Source of the DNA: Vibrio galatheae
GTDB taxonomy: Bacteria; Pseudomonadota; Gammaproteobacteria; Enterobacterales; Vibrionaceae
Assembly (NCBI RefSeq): GCF_000967545.1
Contig: NZ_JXXV01000039.1
Coordinates: 1 to 44,727 of the forward strand
Length of the DNA: 44,727 nt
Direction: 5' to 3'
Within the stretch, counting starts at the first letter, position 1. Every line of letters begins with the position of its first letter. The position numbers were made by a program, and so were the translations under genes. This document shows positions 17,660 to 25,214 of the stretch, in pieces. The notes below the pieces were generated by a model, which was given only the letters and a program-made list of their open reading frames with translations, ran no database searches and had not been told where the DNA came from.

Positions 17660-18136
17660 ATGCAACAAACTCGAAAAATTGAATTATGGGTTGGTAGCTT
17701 TGTAGTCGCTGGAATTTGCGCAATTCTAGTGATGATTTTTCAAGTTGCTGACGTAAAGGGTCTTGGCTCAAGTGATACTTATACTCTCAAAGCCGAGTTC
17801 GATAACATCGGCAGTTTAAAAGTACGCTCACCAGTTAAAGTCGGTGGGGTAGTGATTGGTCGCGTAACCAGTATCGGTCTTAATAGCGAATCCTTGTTAC
17901 CTGTCGTCACTATGGCGATAAGCAGCACCTATCAACAATTCCCAGAGACATCCAGTGTTAAGATTTTAACTTCTGGCTTGATTGGCGAGCAGTACATAGG
18001 TTTAACGCCCGGCTTTGTGTTTGACGATGAACAAATGCTGGTGGATGGTGATTACATTGAAGATACCCAATCGGCGCTGGTACTTGAGGACTTAATCGGT
18101 CAGGTGCTGTACAGCGTTGGCGGTTCAGAAGAGTAA
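17660..18136 (+). CDS. mlaD: Phospholipid-binding MCE protein MlaD
   Basis: 158-residue MCE-domain protein: an N-terminal membrane anchor (about 8-28), then a single MCE domain (about 38-118, with SPVKVGGVVIGRVTSI) and a short helical tail. Six copies form the periplasmic ring of the Mla complex through which lipids pass. The frame is open from 17630, but ATG 17660 gives the family N-terminus MQQTRKIELW. GGAT at 17649-17652 is a weak ribosome site. Confidence 0.95.
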   Translation: MQQTRKIELWVGSFVVAGICAILVMIFQVADVKGLGSSDTYTLKAEFDNIGSLKVRSPVKVGGVVIGRVTSIGLNSESLLPVVTMAISSTYQQFPETSSVKILTSGLIGEQYIGLTPGFVFDDEQMLVDGDYIEDTQSALVLEDLIGQVLYSVGGSEE

Positions 18137-18146
18137 GGAGAAGGTA

Positions 18147-18785
18147 ATGTTGAAAAAGTTAGTACTTACTCTGTTTTCAGTGCTTGTGACAATGAGTGTC
18201 ACAGCGAACGAAATTGACAAAACTCAACCTTATCAAATGATGAAGCAGGTTTCGGAGGTCGCATTTGCTCGGCTTAAAGCGGAACAAGATCTGATAAAAC
18301 AAGATCCAAATCATCTAAAAGTGATTATTGAAGACGAGTTTATGCCGTATATCAACGAGAAATATACTGCACTCAAGCTACTTGGCCCAAATCTAAAAGG
18401 GGCTAAGCGTGACGATGTTACACAGTTTATTGTTGCGTTTCGCGCCTACTTAGTCACTTCCTATGCTCAGGTATTGACGCAATATACTGATCAAACGATA
18501 GAGTTTGGCCCAGAACCCAAACTTGACCCAAATAAGAGTATTACCAGTATCAGAGTGGATATTGTTGATGCACCACGACCAAACATAAAGTTGGAGTTCA
18601 AGCTGCGTCGAGACAAAAGCAGTGGCGAGTGGCAGGCTTTCGATATGATTGCAGAGGGAATTAGTCTGCTGTCGAGCAAGCAGTCTGAATGGAGCACTAA
18701 GCTACGCCAAGAGGGTATTGTTTCGGTCGCCGAAGAGCTAGAAGTATTGGCACAACAACCGATTCGTATTGAGAGCAAATCTTAA
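18147..18785 (+). CDS. mlaC: Periplasmic phospholipid carrier MlaC
   Basis: About 212 residues: signal peptide 1-20 (hydrophobic VLTLFSVLVTMSV, cleavage likely after VTA), then the MlaC/Ttg2D domain. It shuttles phospholipids between MlaA in the outer membrane and MlaFEDB. The open frame starts earlier at 18117, but ATG 18147 follows AAGGAGAAGG and gives the signal peptide. The stop overlaps the mlaB start by one base (TAATG). Confidence 0.96.
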   Translation: MLKKLVLTLFSVLVTMSVTANEIDKTQPYQMMKQVSEVAFARLKAEQDLIKQDPNHLKVIIEDEFMPYINEKYTALKLLGPNLKGAKRDDVTQFIVAFRAYLVTSYAQVLTQYTDQTIEFGPEPKLDPNKSITSIRVDIVDAPRPNIKLEFKLRRDKSSGEWQAFDMIAEGISLLSSKQSEWSTKLRQEGIVSVAEELEVLAQQPIRIESKS

Positions 18786-19114
18786 TGAAGGTCGCCACAT
18801 GGAATCAACATGGCGAGAGTCAGTACTCGCTTACAGGTGACTTGTCACGCGATTCTGTTCCCAAGCTATGGCTATCTTTGCAAGCGATTTCATTGCCGGA
18901 GCAACAGGTCGATATCTCTTTACAGGGCTTAACGCGTGTCGACTCTGCGGGCATGGTGATGCTAATTCATCTAATAGAGAATGCAAAAAAGCAAAACTGT
19001 CATATAATGCTCAGTTTCGTGCCGGAACAACTGCGCACATTATTTCAGTTGAGCAATGTTGATGACCTCATTGCTGGGCATTTAAAGAATACGACAGGGG
19101 TGGATTGTGGATAG
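18785..19114 (+). CDS. mlaB: STAS-domain protein MlaB
   Basis: 109-residue STAS protein that binds MlaF and stabilises the transporter. The motif LTRVDSAGMVML contains the conserved threonine and serine known to matter for MlaB. It starts one base inside the mlaC stop and ends 8 bases inside ibaG, so translation is coupled on both sides. Sequence of MlaB is weakly conserved in general; position in the operon supports the call. Confidence 0.92.
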   Translation: MKVATWNQHGESQYSLTGDLSRDSVPKLWLSLQAISLPEQQVDISLQGLTRVDSAGMVMLIHLIENAKKQNCHIMLSFVPEQLRTLFQLSNVDDLIAGHLKNTTGVDCG

Positions 19115-19361
19115 CGCAAAAGTACAACAGATTTTAAACGAAGCACTGAATTTAGAAGAGCTGCACGTAAAAGGCGAAGGCAGTCATTATGAAGTAGTGG
19201 CTGTTGATGCTTGTTTCGATGGAATGAGTCGCGTTAAAAAACAACAGCTAATCTATGCACCACTGATGGAATACATCCAAAGAAATGACATCCACGCGGT
19301 TTCTATTAAAGCTTACACTCCTGCAGAGTGGGCCCGTGATAAGAAGTTGATGTCGCTGTAA
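19107..19361 (+). CDS. ibaG: BolA-family protein IbaG
   Basis: 84-residue BolA/IbaG-type protein. It has the helix-turn-helix-like BolA fold with VDACFDGMSRVKKQQLIYAP, containing a conserved histidine/cysteine-type ligand region (HYEVVAVDAC). BolA-like proteins bind [2Fe-2S] clusters with monothiol glutaredoxins. In vibrios and E. coli it lies between mlaB and murA, and links to envelope stress have been reported. Start is GTG 19107, preceded by a G-rich AGGGGTGG. Confidence 0.93.
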   Translation: MDSAKVQQILNEALNLEELHVKGEGSHYEVVAVDACFDGMSRVKKQQLIYAPLMEYIQRNDIHAVSIKAYTPAEWARDKKLMSL

Positions 19362-19370
19362 GGTTTAATG

Positions 19371-20630
19371 ATGGAAAAGTTTCGAGTAACCGGTTCAAAA
19401 AAACCTCTTGTAGGTGAAGTGACCATTTCAGGTGCAAAAAACGCTGCACTGCCGATTTTGTTTGCCTCTATTCTGGCAGAAGAACCTGTTGAAGTGGCAA
19501 ACGTGCCGCGTCTACGTGATATCGACACCACTATGGAGTTGCTAAAGCGTTTAGGGGCGAAAGTCGAACGTAACGGTTCAGTACATGTCGATCCAAGCAG
19601 CATCAATGAGTATTGTGCGCCGTATGACTTGGTAAAAACTATGCGTGCGTCGATCTGGGCTCTTGGTCCTTTGGTCGCTCGTTTTGGTCAAGGTCAAGTA
19701 TCGCTACCTGGTGGCTGTGCGATTGGTGCTCGCCCTGTTGATTTGCATATCCACGGTTTAGAGCAGCTAGGCGCGACGATTACGCTTGAAGACGGTTATG
19801 TTAAAGCTAATGTCGATGGTCGCCTCAAAGGTGCGCATATCGTAATGGATAAAGTGAGTGTGGGCGCGACGATCACCATCATGTGTGCTGCGACACTGGC
19901 CGAGGGTAAAACGGTGCTCGACAACGCAGCACGTGAGCCTGAAATCGTCGATACCGCTGATTTCCTCAACAAGCTAGGGGCAAAAATCTCTGGTGCAGGT
20001 ACAGACACGATTACGATTGAAGGTGTGGAACGCCTAGGTGGCGGTCAGCACTCTGTCGTGGCCGACCGCATTGAAACCGGAACATTCCTTGTTGCCGCTG
20101 CAGTATCGGGTGGCAAAGTAGTTTGTCGCAATACCAAAGCGCATCTTCTCGAAGCTGTCCTAGCAAAACTGGAAGAAGCGGGAGCAAAAGTTGAAACGGG
20201 AGATGATTGGATCTCTGTTGATATGACAGACCGAGAGCTTAAGGCTGTCACTGTACGCACGGCTCCTCATCCAGGCTTCCCGACGGATATGCAAGCCCAG
20301 TTTACCTTGCTAAACCTAATGGCCAAAGGTGGTGGTGTGATTACTGAAACCATTTTTGAAAACCGTTTTATGCATGTGCCAGAGCTGATGCGTATGGGGG
20401 CAAAAGCCGAAATCGAAGGCAATACAGTCATCTGTGGTGACGTTGATGAACTCAGCGGTGCTCAAGTGATGGCAACAGACCTTCGTGCATCAGCAAGCCT
20501 AGTTATCGCAGGTTGTATTGCTCACGGTGAAACGATTGTCGATCGTATTTATCACATCGATCGTGGTTACGACAAAATTGAAGACAAGCTATCTGCGTTA
20601 GGCGCAAATATTGAACGTTTTCGAGATTAG
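19371..20630 (+). CDS. murA: UDP-N-acetylglucosamine 1-carboxyvinyltransferase
   Basis: 419-residue enolpyruvyl transferase making the first committed step of peptidoglycan synthesis. The N-terminal KNAALPIL loop and the active-site loop PGGCAIGARP are present; the catalytic cysteine, target of fosfomycin, is Cys116. Two adjacent ATGs (19368, 19371) occur; AGG at 19361-19363 is better spaced for the second, giving MEKFRV as in homologues. It is the last gene of the mla operon and is followed by a strong terminator. Confidence 0.98.
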   Translation: MEKFRVTGSKKPLVGEVTISGAKNAALPILFASILAEEPVEVANVPRLRDIDTTMELLKRLGAKVERNGSVHVDPSSINEYCAPYDLVKTMRASIWALGPLVARFGQGQVSLPGGCAIGARPVDLHIHGLEQLGATITLEDGYVKANVDGRLKGAHIVMDKVSVGATITIMCAATLAEGKTVLDNAAREPEIVDTADFLNKLGAKISGAGTDTITIEGVERLGGGQHSVVADRIETGTFLVAAAVSGGKVVCRNTKAHLLEAVLAKLEEAGAKVETGDDWISVDMTDRELKAVTVRTAPHPGFPTDMQAQFTLLNLMAKGGGVITETIFENRFMHVPELMRMGAKAEIEGNTVICGDVDELSGAQVMATDLRASASLVIAGCIAHGETIVDRIYHIDRGYDKIEDKLSALGANIERFRD

Positions 20631-20653
20631 AGATAGAATCAGCTAACGCTTGT

Positions 20654-20681
20654 AAGCCGAAACTTAAGTTTCGGCTTTTTT
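20654..20681 (+). terminator. Rho-independent terminator after murA
   Basis: Stem AAGCCGAAAC (20654-20663) pairs perfectly with 20668-20677 around a TTAA loop, followed by Ts. It closes the mla-ibaG-murA transcript. Confidence 0.9.
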
Positions 20682-20699
20682 ATGATGAATAGATAGGTT

Positions 20700-20726
20700 A
20701 GAGTCAGCTCAACGAACTTTGACTCT
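20700..20726 (+). repeat. Inverted repeat in the plsC leader
   Basis: AGAGTCA (20700-20706) and TGACTCT (20720-20726) are 7-bp inverted repeats with a 13-base spacer, ending just before the plsC ribosome site TTGGAG. No T run follows. It could be an operator or leader hairpin. Confidence 0.4.
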
Positions 20727-20744
20727 CTATTTTGGAGATCCATA

Positions 20745-21485
20745 ATGATTGCACTATTACGTGTATTAGCTGTTGCGATATTTGCAATTGTGATGTTTGT
20801 TTTTGGCTGTGGCTACTGCTTGTTAAGCCCACGTAACCCGAAACACGTATTCACCTTCGGCCGCATGTTTGGCAAGATGTCGCGTATATTTGGCATTAAG
20901 CTTGAACTGCGTATTCCTGAAGATGCTTACCAGCGCGGGCAGCATGTTTATATCGCTAACCACCAGAATAACTGGGACTTATTTACAGTTTCATCTGCTG
21001 TAACACCTAAAGTGGTCACTGTAGGTAAGAAAAGCCTCGCATGGATGCCGCTCTTTGGTCAGCTTTACTGGCTAACGGGCAACATTCTCATTGACCGTGC
21101 GAATCGTTCAAAAGCGAAAGGCACGATAGATCAGGTCGTAGACAACCTAAACAGCAGTGATGTATCGGTTTGGATGTTCCCTGAAGGCACACGTTCACGT
21201 GGTCGCGGATTGTTGCCATTTAAAACCGGAGCCTTCCATGCAGCAGTGGGTGCTAAGTTGCCGATTATACCGATTGTATGTAGCTCAACAGCGGGAATTA
21301 AACTTAACCGTTGGAACAATGGTCATGTGATTATCGAAATGTTGCCTCCGGTCTCTGTCGATGGCTACGGCAAAGAAAATGTTCGCCAACTTGCCAACAC
21401 CTGCCGAGAGCAAATGAAAGCCAAGCTGGAAGAGTTAGATAACGAAGTGGCAATACTTAATCAGCAACAAGGCGTAAAAGCCTAA
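20745..21485 (+). CDS. plsC: 1-acyl-sn-glycerol-3-phosphate acyltransferase
   Basis: 246-residue membrane-associated enzyme adding the second acyl chain to make phosphatidic acid. The N-terminal hydrophobic segment is at 5-25. Acyltransferase block I is NHQNNWD (His73, Asp78) and block III is FPEGTRS. Length matches PlsC (245). GGAG lies 9 bases upstream of the ATG. Single gene between two terminators, convergent with the di-iron protein gene. Confidence 0.95.
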   Translation: MIALLRVLAVAIFAIVMFVFGCGYCLLSPRNPKHVFTFGRMFGKMSRIFGIKLELRIPEDAYQRGQHVYIANHQNNWDLFTVSSAVTPKVVTVGKKSLAWMPLFGQLYWLTGNILIDRANRSKAKGTIDQVVDNLNSSDVSVWMFPEGTRSRGRGLLPFKTGAFHAAVGAKLPIIPIVCSSTAGIKLNRWNNGHVIIEMLPPVSVDGYGKENVRQLANTCREQMKAKLEELDNEVAILNQQQGVKA

Positions 21486-21515
21486 CCCATAGTGCGATCT
21501 ATCGCTTGAACGAAG

Positions 21516-21543
21516 AGCCAGTTATCGAGCGACTGGCTTTTTT
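21516..21543. terminator. Terminator between plsC and the di-iron protein gene
   Basis: Stem AGCCAGT (21516-21522) pairs with ACTGGCT (21532-21538) across a 9-base loop, with six Ts. It serves plsC; the opposite strand lacks a good T run so the convergent gene may rely on it less. Confidence 0.8.
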
Positions 21544-21556
21544 ACATCTGTACTTA

Positions 21557-22288
21557 TCACACTGCGATACCGACGTTGAGCTCATCGAGCCAAGCTAAAA
21601 ATTTACTCACATTCTCTCCTTTGAAAATTCCACCATGTTGCGGGCATATCATCTCGATATCTAGCGCGCTGACTCGTTTTATCCACGCACTCTTAGCTTG
21701 ATTAGAGGGCATCCAACGACGATGGAAATATTCCATCTTTGGGATGTGAGCTTCAAAGTCTTCGACGAATAGAGGAGCATCTGGTGCATCAAGCGCAGCG
21801 CCGATATCGCCAGACATTAGGATTTTGGCTTTCTTATCATACACCGAGAAATTACCCGATGAATGCATATAGTGAGCAGGAACAAATTCGATATCGATGT
21901 CAGCCAGTGACAAATGGCCACCTTCATCTTTGATTGGGGAAAACGAGATTGACTCCATGCCAAAGTGGCGGATGAACCCTTCCCACAGCCAAGGAGAGTA
22001 CAAGGTAGCGCTCGGCAGGGCTTTATCCCATAACCCTAGAGAAGAGATGATGTCTGGGTCTTGGTGCGAGGCAAATAGATATTTAATATGGTCAGTCGGA
22101 ACCTCTTTGACGACGCTACTTAACATCGAAGAGAACATTTCGATCCCACCGGGATCAAGCAATATTGCCTGCTGCTTGTTGACGATCATGTATTGATTAG
22201 TGTCGATGATCTTTTCAGGCTTGTGCGGATCTCGGGCAAACATGACCCAGCGATGTTCACCATCTCGGAATAACACTTTGGATTGCAT
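21557..22288 (-). CDS. MBL-fold di-iron protein, ODP-like (oxygen-binding di-iron family)
   Basis: 243-residue cytoplasmic metallo-beta-lactamase-fold protein related to the di-iron domain of flavodiiron proteins. Candidate metal ligands: His75, Asp77, Asp79 in SHQDPD (flavodiiron pattern HxExD with Glu replaced by Asp), His142 in YMHSSGN, Asp161 in SGDIGA and His218 in PQHGG. There is no flavodoxin or rubredoxin domain, so it cannot act as a complete flavodiiron reductase. Stand-alone ODP proteins, as described in Treponema denticola, bind O2 at the di-iron site and signal through a partner chemoreceptor. Here it lies 8 bases after a gene with a chemoreceptor-tip-like motif, in one operon, with AAGGA before its ATG. 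Function as an oxygen or iron sensor is inferred; hydrolase activity remains possible. Confidence 0.8.
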   Translation of the reverse strand: MQSKVLFRDGEHRWVMFARDPHKPEKIIDTNQYMIVNKQQAILLDPGGIEMFSSMLSSVVKEVPTDHIKYLFASHQDPDIISSLGLWDKALPSATLYSPWLWEGFIRHFGMESISFSPIKDEGGHLSLADIDIEFVPAHYMHSSGNFSVYDKKAKILMSGDIGAALDAPDAPLFVEDFEAHIPKMEYFHRRWMPSNQAKSAWIKRVSALDIEMICPQHGGIFKGENVSKFLAWLDELNVGIAV

Positions 22289-22296
22289 AGTATTCC

Positions 22297-22896
22297 TTAT
22301 TCAAAAAGAGAGAAAAGCTTCAGGGATTGAAGAACATGAGCACGGATAGACTCTGCAGACTGTTGGACATTTTCGGCGATGGAATTGAGTTGTCCCTTAA
22401 AACGCTCATCGACTTGTGATGCTTCGACGCTAAGCATAGTCGAGATGATAAGTGCGACTCTCAGTTCGCTGTATAACGTATTCAGTAGGCTACTTAGCTC
22501 TTTAGAGCCTTCATTGAAGCGAGTATTGAGCGTTTCAGTTTCTTGGTAACACTGAGTTCGAGTGGTATCTAAACTGTGGAGATAAGGGGCATCTTGGGAG
22601 CGAGCGTAAACCGTATTAAAATGCTCTAGCACTGTGCGTGAACGCGCCTCGGCAGTGGCTATCTGACTTAATCTTTGCGCTTTTAAATTAATGCTATTCG
22701 AGGCACTGAGCGTGAGCCGCACCAATTCATCAATAGAGTCTGTAATAGGATGAAAGCCTGCCGCGCTTTCTCCTGCTCGAAGTGCAAGTGCGCGTGCATT
22801 ACTTGCCACCAGTTGAAGTTGTTTAGCAATAAGTACACCGCGGTTGAGTTCCGCAGAAATCTCCGCAGCAACGACAAATAATTGCTTGCTAGCCAT
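22297..22896 (-). CDS. Small soluble protein with chemoreceptor-tip-like motif
   Basis: 199 residues, predicted almost wholly alpha-helical, without signal peptide or membrane segment. Residues 33-59 (NARALALRAGE then SAAGFHPITDSI) align without gaps to the kinase-contacting hairpin tip of methyl-accepting chemotaxis proteins; against the receptor at 23589-25214 I count 11 identities in 27 positions. The glutamate of the receptor IEAAR segment is replaced by leucine. The rest is heptad-like helix without recognisable methylation sites, sensor or HAMP. It is the first gene of a two-gene operon with the ODP-like di-iron protein (gap 8 bases); AAGGAAA precedes the ATG. Possible role: signalling partner of the di-iron protein, with or without CheA/CheW. 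The family is often labelled chemotaxis protein; function unproven. Confidence 0.75.
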   Translation of the reverse strand: MASKQLFVVAAEISAELNRGVLIAKQLQLVASNARALALRAGESAAGFHPITDSIDELVRLTLSASNSINLKAQRLSQIATAEARSRTVLEHFNTVYARSQDAPYLHSLDTTRTQCYQETETLNTRFNEGSKELSSLLNTLYSELRVALIISTMLSVEASQVDERFKGQLNSIAENVQQSAESIRAHVLQSLKLFSLFE

Positions 22897-22924
22897 AGTG
22901 TTTCCTTATAAATATTATGGAGTA

Positions 22925-22954
22925 ACTATAGGAAGCGTGATGCATTTTTGCCAA
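22925..22954 (-). promoter_or_regulatory. Candidate promoter of the ODP-like operon
   Basis: On the minus strand, TTGGCA (22949-22954) and TATAGT (22925-22930) are separated by 18 bases, about 30 bases before the ATG at 22896. Both hexamers match sigma-70 consensus at four or more positions. Confidence 0.5.
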
Positions 22955-23037
22955 TTAAGTCGAGTAATTCCTAGGCTGGGGATCGAGGTGAATGGAGCAT
23001 TTACTTGATGTAAGTAAATCAAATCTGAAAACAAAAA

Positions 23038-23061
23038 AAGCCAAGTCTTGCGACTTGGCTT
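23038..23061 (-). terminator. Terminator of tRNA cluster A
   Basis: Stem AAGCCAAGTC (23038-23047) pairs perfectly with 23052-23061 around TTGC, seven bases beyond the tRNA-Asn 3' end. A T run follows on the minus strand. It is nearly identical to the terminator at 25574-25597. Confidence 0.9.
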
Positions 23062-23068
23062 TTAAAAG

Positions 23069-23144
23069 TGGCTCCTCCTGCTGGGCTCGAACCAGCGACC
23101 TGCGGATTAACAGTCCGTCGCTCTACCAACTGAGCTAAGGAGGA
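23069..23144 (-). tRNA. tRNA-Asn (GTT)
   Basis: 76-base tRNA read on the minus strand, beginning TCCTCCTTAGCTCAGT and ending GGAGGAGCCA with encoded CCA. The anticodon loop is CTGTTAA, anticodon GTT. It is last in cluster A (order Phe-Thr-Asn in transcription) and identical to the copy at 25605-25680. Confidence 0.97.
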
Positions 23145-23162
23145 ATTGTTCTTTAAGAAAAA

Positions 23163-23238
<76 letters not shown>

Positions 23239-23291
23239 GCTCTTTATTTTTCTTATATTGTTCGTGTTAAGCACCAACAATAAATTAATTG

Positions 23292-23367
23292 TGGTGCCCG
23301 GAGGCGGAATCGAACCACCGACACGAGGATTTTCAATCCTCTGCTCTACCGACTGAGCTATCCGGGC
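23292..23367 (-). tRNA. tRNA-Phe (GAA)
   Basis: 76-base tRNA on the minus strand, beginning GCCCGGATAGCTCAG and ending CCGGGCACCA. Anticodon loop TTGAAAA gives anticodon GAA. First gene of cluster A. Its trailer (23272-23281) can pair with its own 3' end. Confidence 0.97.
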
Positions 23368-23377
23368 GACGAGGTGT

Positions 23378-23406
23378 ATTAAACGGCTTTTCGTGCTTTA
23401 GGTCAA
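23378..23406 (-). promoter_or_regulatory. Promoter of tRNA cluster A
   Basis: Minus strand TTGACC (23401-23406), 17-base spacer and TTTAAT (23378-23383), placed about 10 bases before tRNA-Phe. The same arrangement occurs before cluster B. Confidence 0.75.
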
Positions 23407-23544
23407 CATCAAAATGCAAAAAAAATATCGTTTGTTGTTTTTCTATACTTAATGGGCTGTTTTTATCCATTTTGAATACTAAATGTATAGAGGACAACCG
23501 TCGTTATACCTTGTGAACGGTTAATTAGTGTGGTTTAGATAACA

Positions 23545-23572
23545 AAAAAGCACACAAAGAGGCGTGCTTTTT
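23545..23572 (-). terminator. Terminator after the chemoreceptor gene
   Basis: Stem AAAAAGCAC (23545-23553) pairs with 23564-23572, with T run on the minus strand, 16 bases beyond the receptor stop codon. Confidence 0.8.
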
Positions 23573-23588
23573 GCTGTTCCGAGTGGAA

Positions 23589-25214
23589 TTAGTGCTTAAC
23601 AGTAAACTTGCTCACCCAGTTTTCGAGCTCGTTTGACAACCTTGCCAAGCTTTGAGTGCTATTGTGACTTTCGGTGACGACACCACTTAACTGATTACCA
23701 CTCTCTTCGATCATGTTGATCCGTTGTGAAATATCATCACTCACTTGCGTCTGCTCTGCGGCAGCCGTGGCAATTTGCTGACTCATTTGTGTGATGGATT
23801 CAAGCGCAACAACGATCTGCTGGAGGGCTTCAGACGCATTTTGTGATTCTTGAACTGTGCTTTGGCTGGTCTCCGCACACACTTCCATGGTTTGAATCGC
23901 ATTGCGCGAGCCTTCTTGCAAATTACTGATCATTTGCTGGATTTCTTTGGTGCTATCTTGAGTCCGACCTGCTAGGTTACGAACTTCATCGGCCACCACG
24001 GCGAAACCGCGGCCCTGTTCACCCGCACGAGCGGCTTCAATGGCGGCGTTCAACGCGAGTAGGTTAGTTTGCTCGGCAATATCACCAATAACATCCAGTA
24101 CTTTTACGATATTGTTTACATCGTTATCGAGATCGGCAACAGCCTGACTTGCGGTACCTAACTGAGTTGCCAACCCTTGAATGTTATCCACTGTGCTGTG
24201 AATCAATTGCTGGGTGTGTTGGCTCTGCTTGTCGGCTTCATCTGTATTTCTTGCGGTGTCACTGGCCGAGTCTGCAACATTGCTTGCCGACGAGGCCATT
24301 TCGGTCATCGCAGTGGCAATCATTGCCGTAGACTGTTGTTGAGAGTCGGTTAGCTGAGCAATGCTCGCAGCGCGATCTTCAACGCTTGCCAGCTCGCTAC
24401 GCAAACCATGCATTGAACCTTCAAGGTTACTCACCAGTTGAGCGAGCGATTGGCTCATTTGCTGAACTGCTTCGTAGATACTACCTGGTACAGCTTGGCT
24501 AGCGAATGTCGTCTGAATGTTGCCTTTGGCTACTTCTTGAACGGCAAGACGTACATCTTGAGGTTCCCCACCCAGTAACGCGAGCATACGGCGAATGGAT
24601 ACGATTAAGATGGCTAAGATGATGGCCGCAATACCTAAACATAGAACTAGCTGCCATTGAGCCGTTGCCCAAAAGCGCGCATTGGCTTCATTAAAACCGA
24701 TTCCAGTACCGACAACCCAGTTCCAATGCGGGGTTTTTTCTGCGATAGAGAGTTTTTCTTCGATGCTGCCATCAGCTTGTTTCTGCGTCCAAGTATATTC
24801 AACAATTTGGCCTACTTTTCCACCCAGCTTATCGAGAATCAATTTGCCGACACTGTTTCCGTCTCCATCTTTGAAGTCGTGGAAGCTGGTGCCATGCAAC
24901 TGGGGATCAAGTGGGGTAGCAACAAAGGTCATTTTTTCATCAGCAACGTAAACGTATTCGTTATCTTTGTAGATATTGTTACGTAGCAAGCGAGTTGCTA
25001 AGGTTTTTGCCTGCTCTTCTTCCAGTGTGCCGTCGACAGCCATCTTTTCGACTTCCGTCAGAATACTGTAGGCACTGCGAAAGAGTTCAGTTACGCGAGC
25101 CTTATTGTCTAAGTTACTTGCGACACGTAAGGTCCAAAGACCTGTTGCGGTTAACGCAAGCAACGCGAACAAGATAATTCCCGACAATAAATAAGCTTGT
25201 GTTTTTAGTTTCAT
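23589..25214 (-). CDS. Methyl-accepting chemotaxis protein with Cache sensor
   Basis: 541-residue transmembrane chemoreceptor. First membrane helix at about 7-28; periplasmic single-Cache (sCache_2-type) domain about 35-180, with YVYVADEKMTFVATP and HWNWVVGTG; second membrane helix about 186-208; HAMP about 210-262; long coiled-coil signalling domain with the tip LLALNAAIEAARAGEQGRGF at about 385-404, which contacts CheA/CheW. There is no C-terminal CheR/CheB pentapeptide; the end is WVSKFTVKH. The frame is open from GTG 25226, but ATG 25214 gives the normal short N-terminus. The ligand is not readable; Cache domains of this type often sense small organic acids. It stands alone between two tRNA clusters, with no other che genes in the window. 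Confidence 0.96.
   Translation of the reverse strand: MKLKTQAYLLSGIILFALLALTATGLWTLRVASNLDNKARVTELFRSAYSILTEVEKMAVDGTLEEEQAKTLATRLLRNNIYKDNEYVYVADEKMTFVATPLDPQLHGTSFHDFKDGDGNSVGKLILDKLGGKVGQIVEYTWTQKQADGSIEEKLSIAEKTPHWNWVVGTGIGFNEANARFWATAQWQLVLCLGIAAIILAILIVSIRRMLALLGGEPQDVRLAVQEVAKGNIQTTFASQAVPGSIYEAVQQMSQSLAQLVSNLEGSMHGLRSELASVEDRAASIAQLTDSQQQSTAMIATAMTEMASSASNVADSASDTARNTDEADKQSQHTQQLIHSTVDNIQGLATQLGTASQAVADLDNDVNNIVKVLDVIGDIAEQTNLLALNAAIEAARAGEQGRGFAVVADEVRNLAGRTQDSTKEIQQMISNLQEGSRNAIQTMEVCAETSQSTVQESQNASEALQQIVVALESITQMSQQIATAAAEQTQVSDDISQRINMIEESGNQLSGVVTESHNSTQSLARLSNELENWVSKFTVKH

Noticed and set aside
22973..22986. Shared GGCTGGGGA near both tRNA clusters (also at 25399)
   Set aside because: Only about 10 bases match and flanks differ; too short to call a repeat or attachment site.
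23000..23023. FNR-like TTGAT and ATCAA near the ODP-like operon
   Set aside because: The half sites are 8 bases apart rather than 4, and lie beyond the candidate promoter; the small hairpin TTTACTT/AAGTAAA is a simpler reading.
23289..23516. 75-codon plus-strand reading frame, with a similar start at 25945
   Set aside because: Both begin in the antisense of tRNA-Phe, which explains their identical first residues; not proteins.
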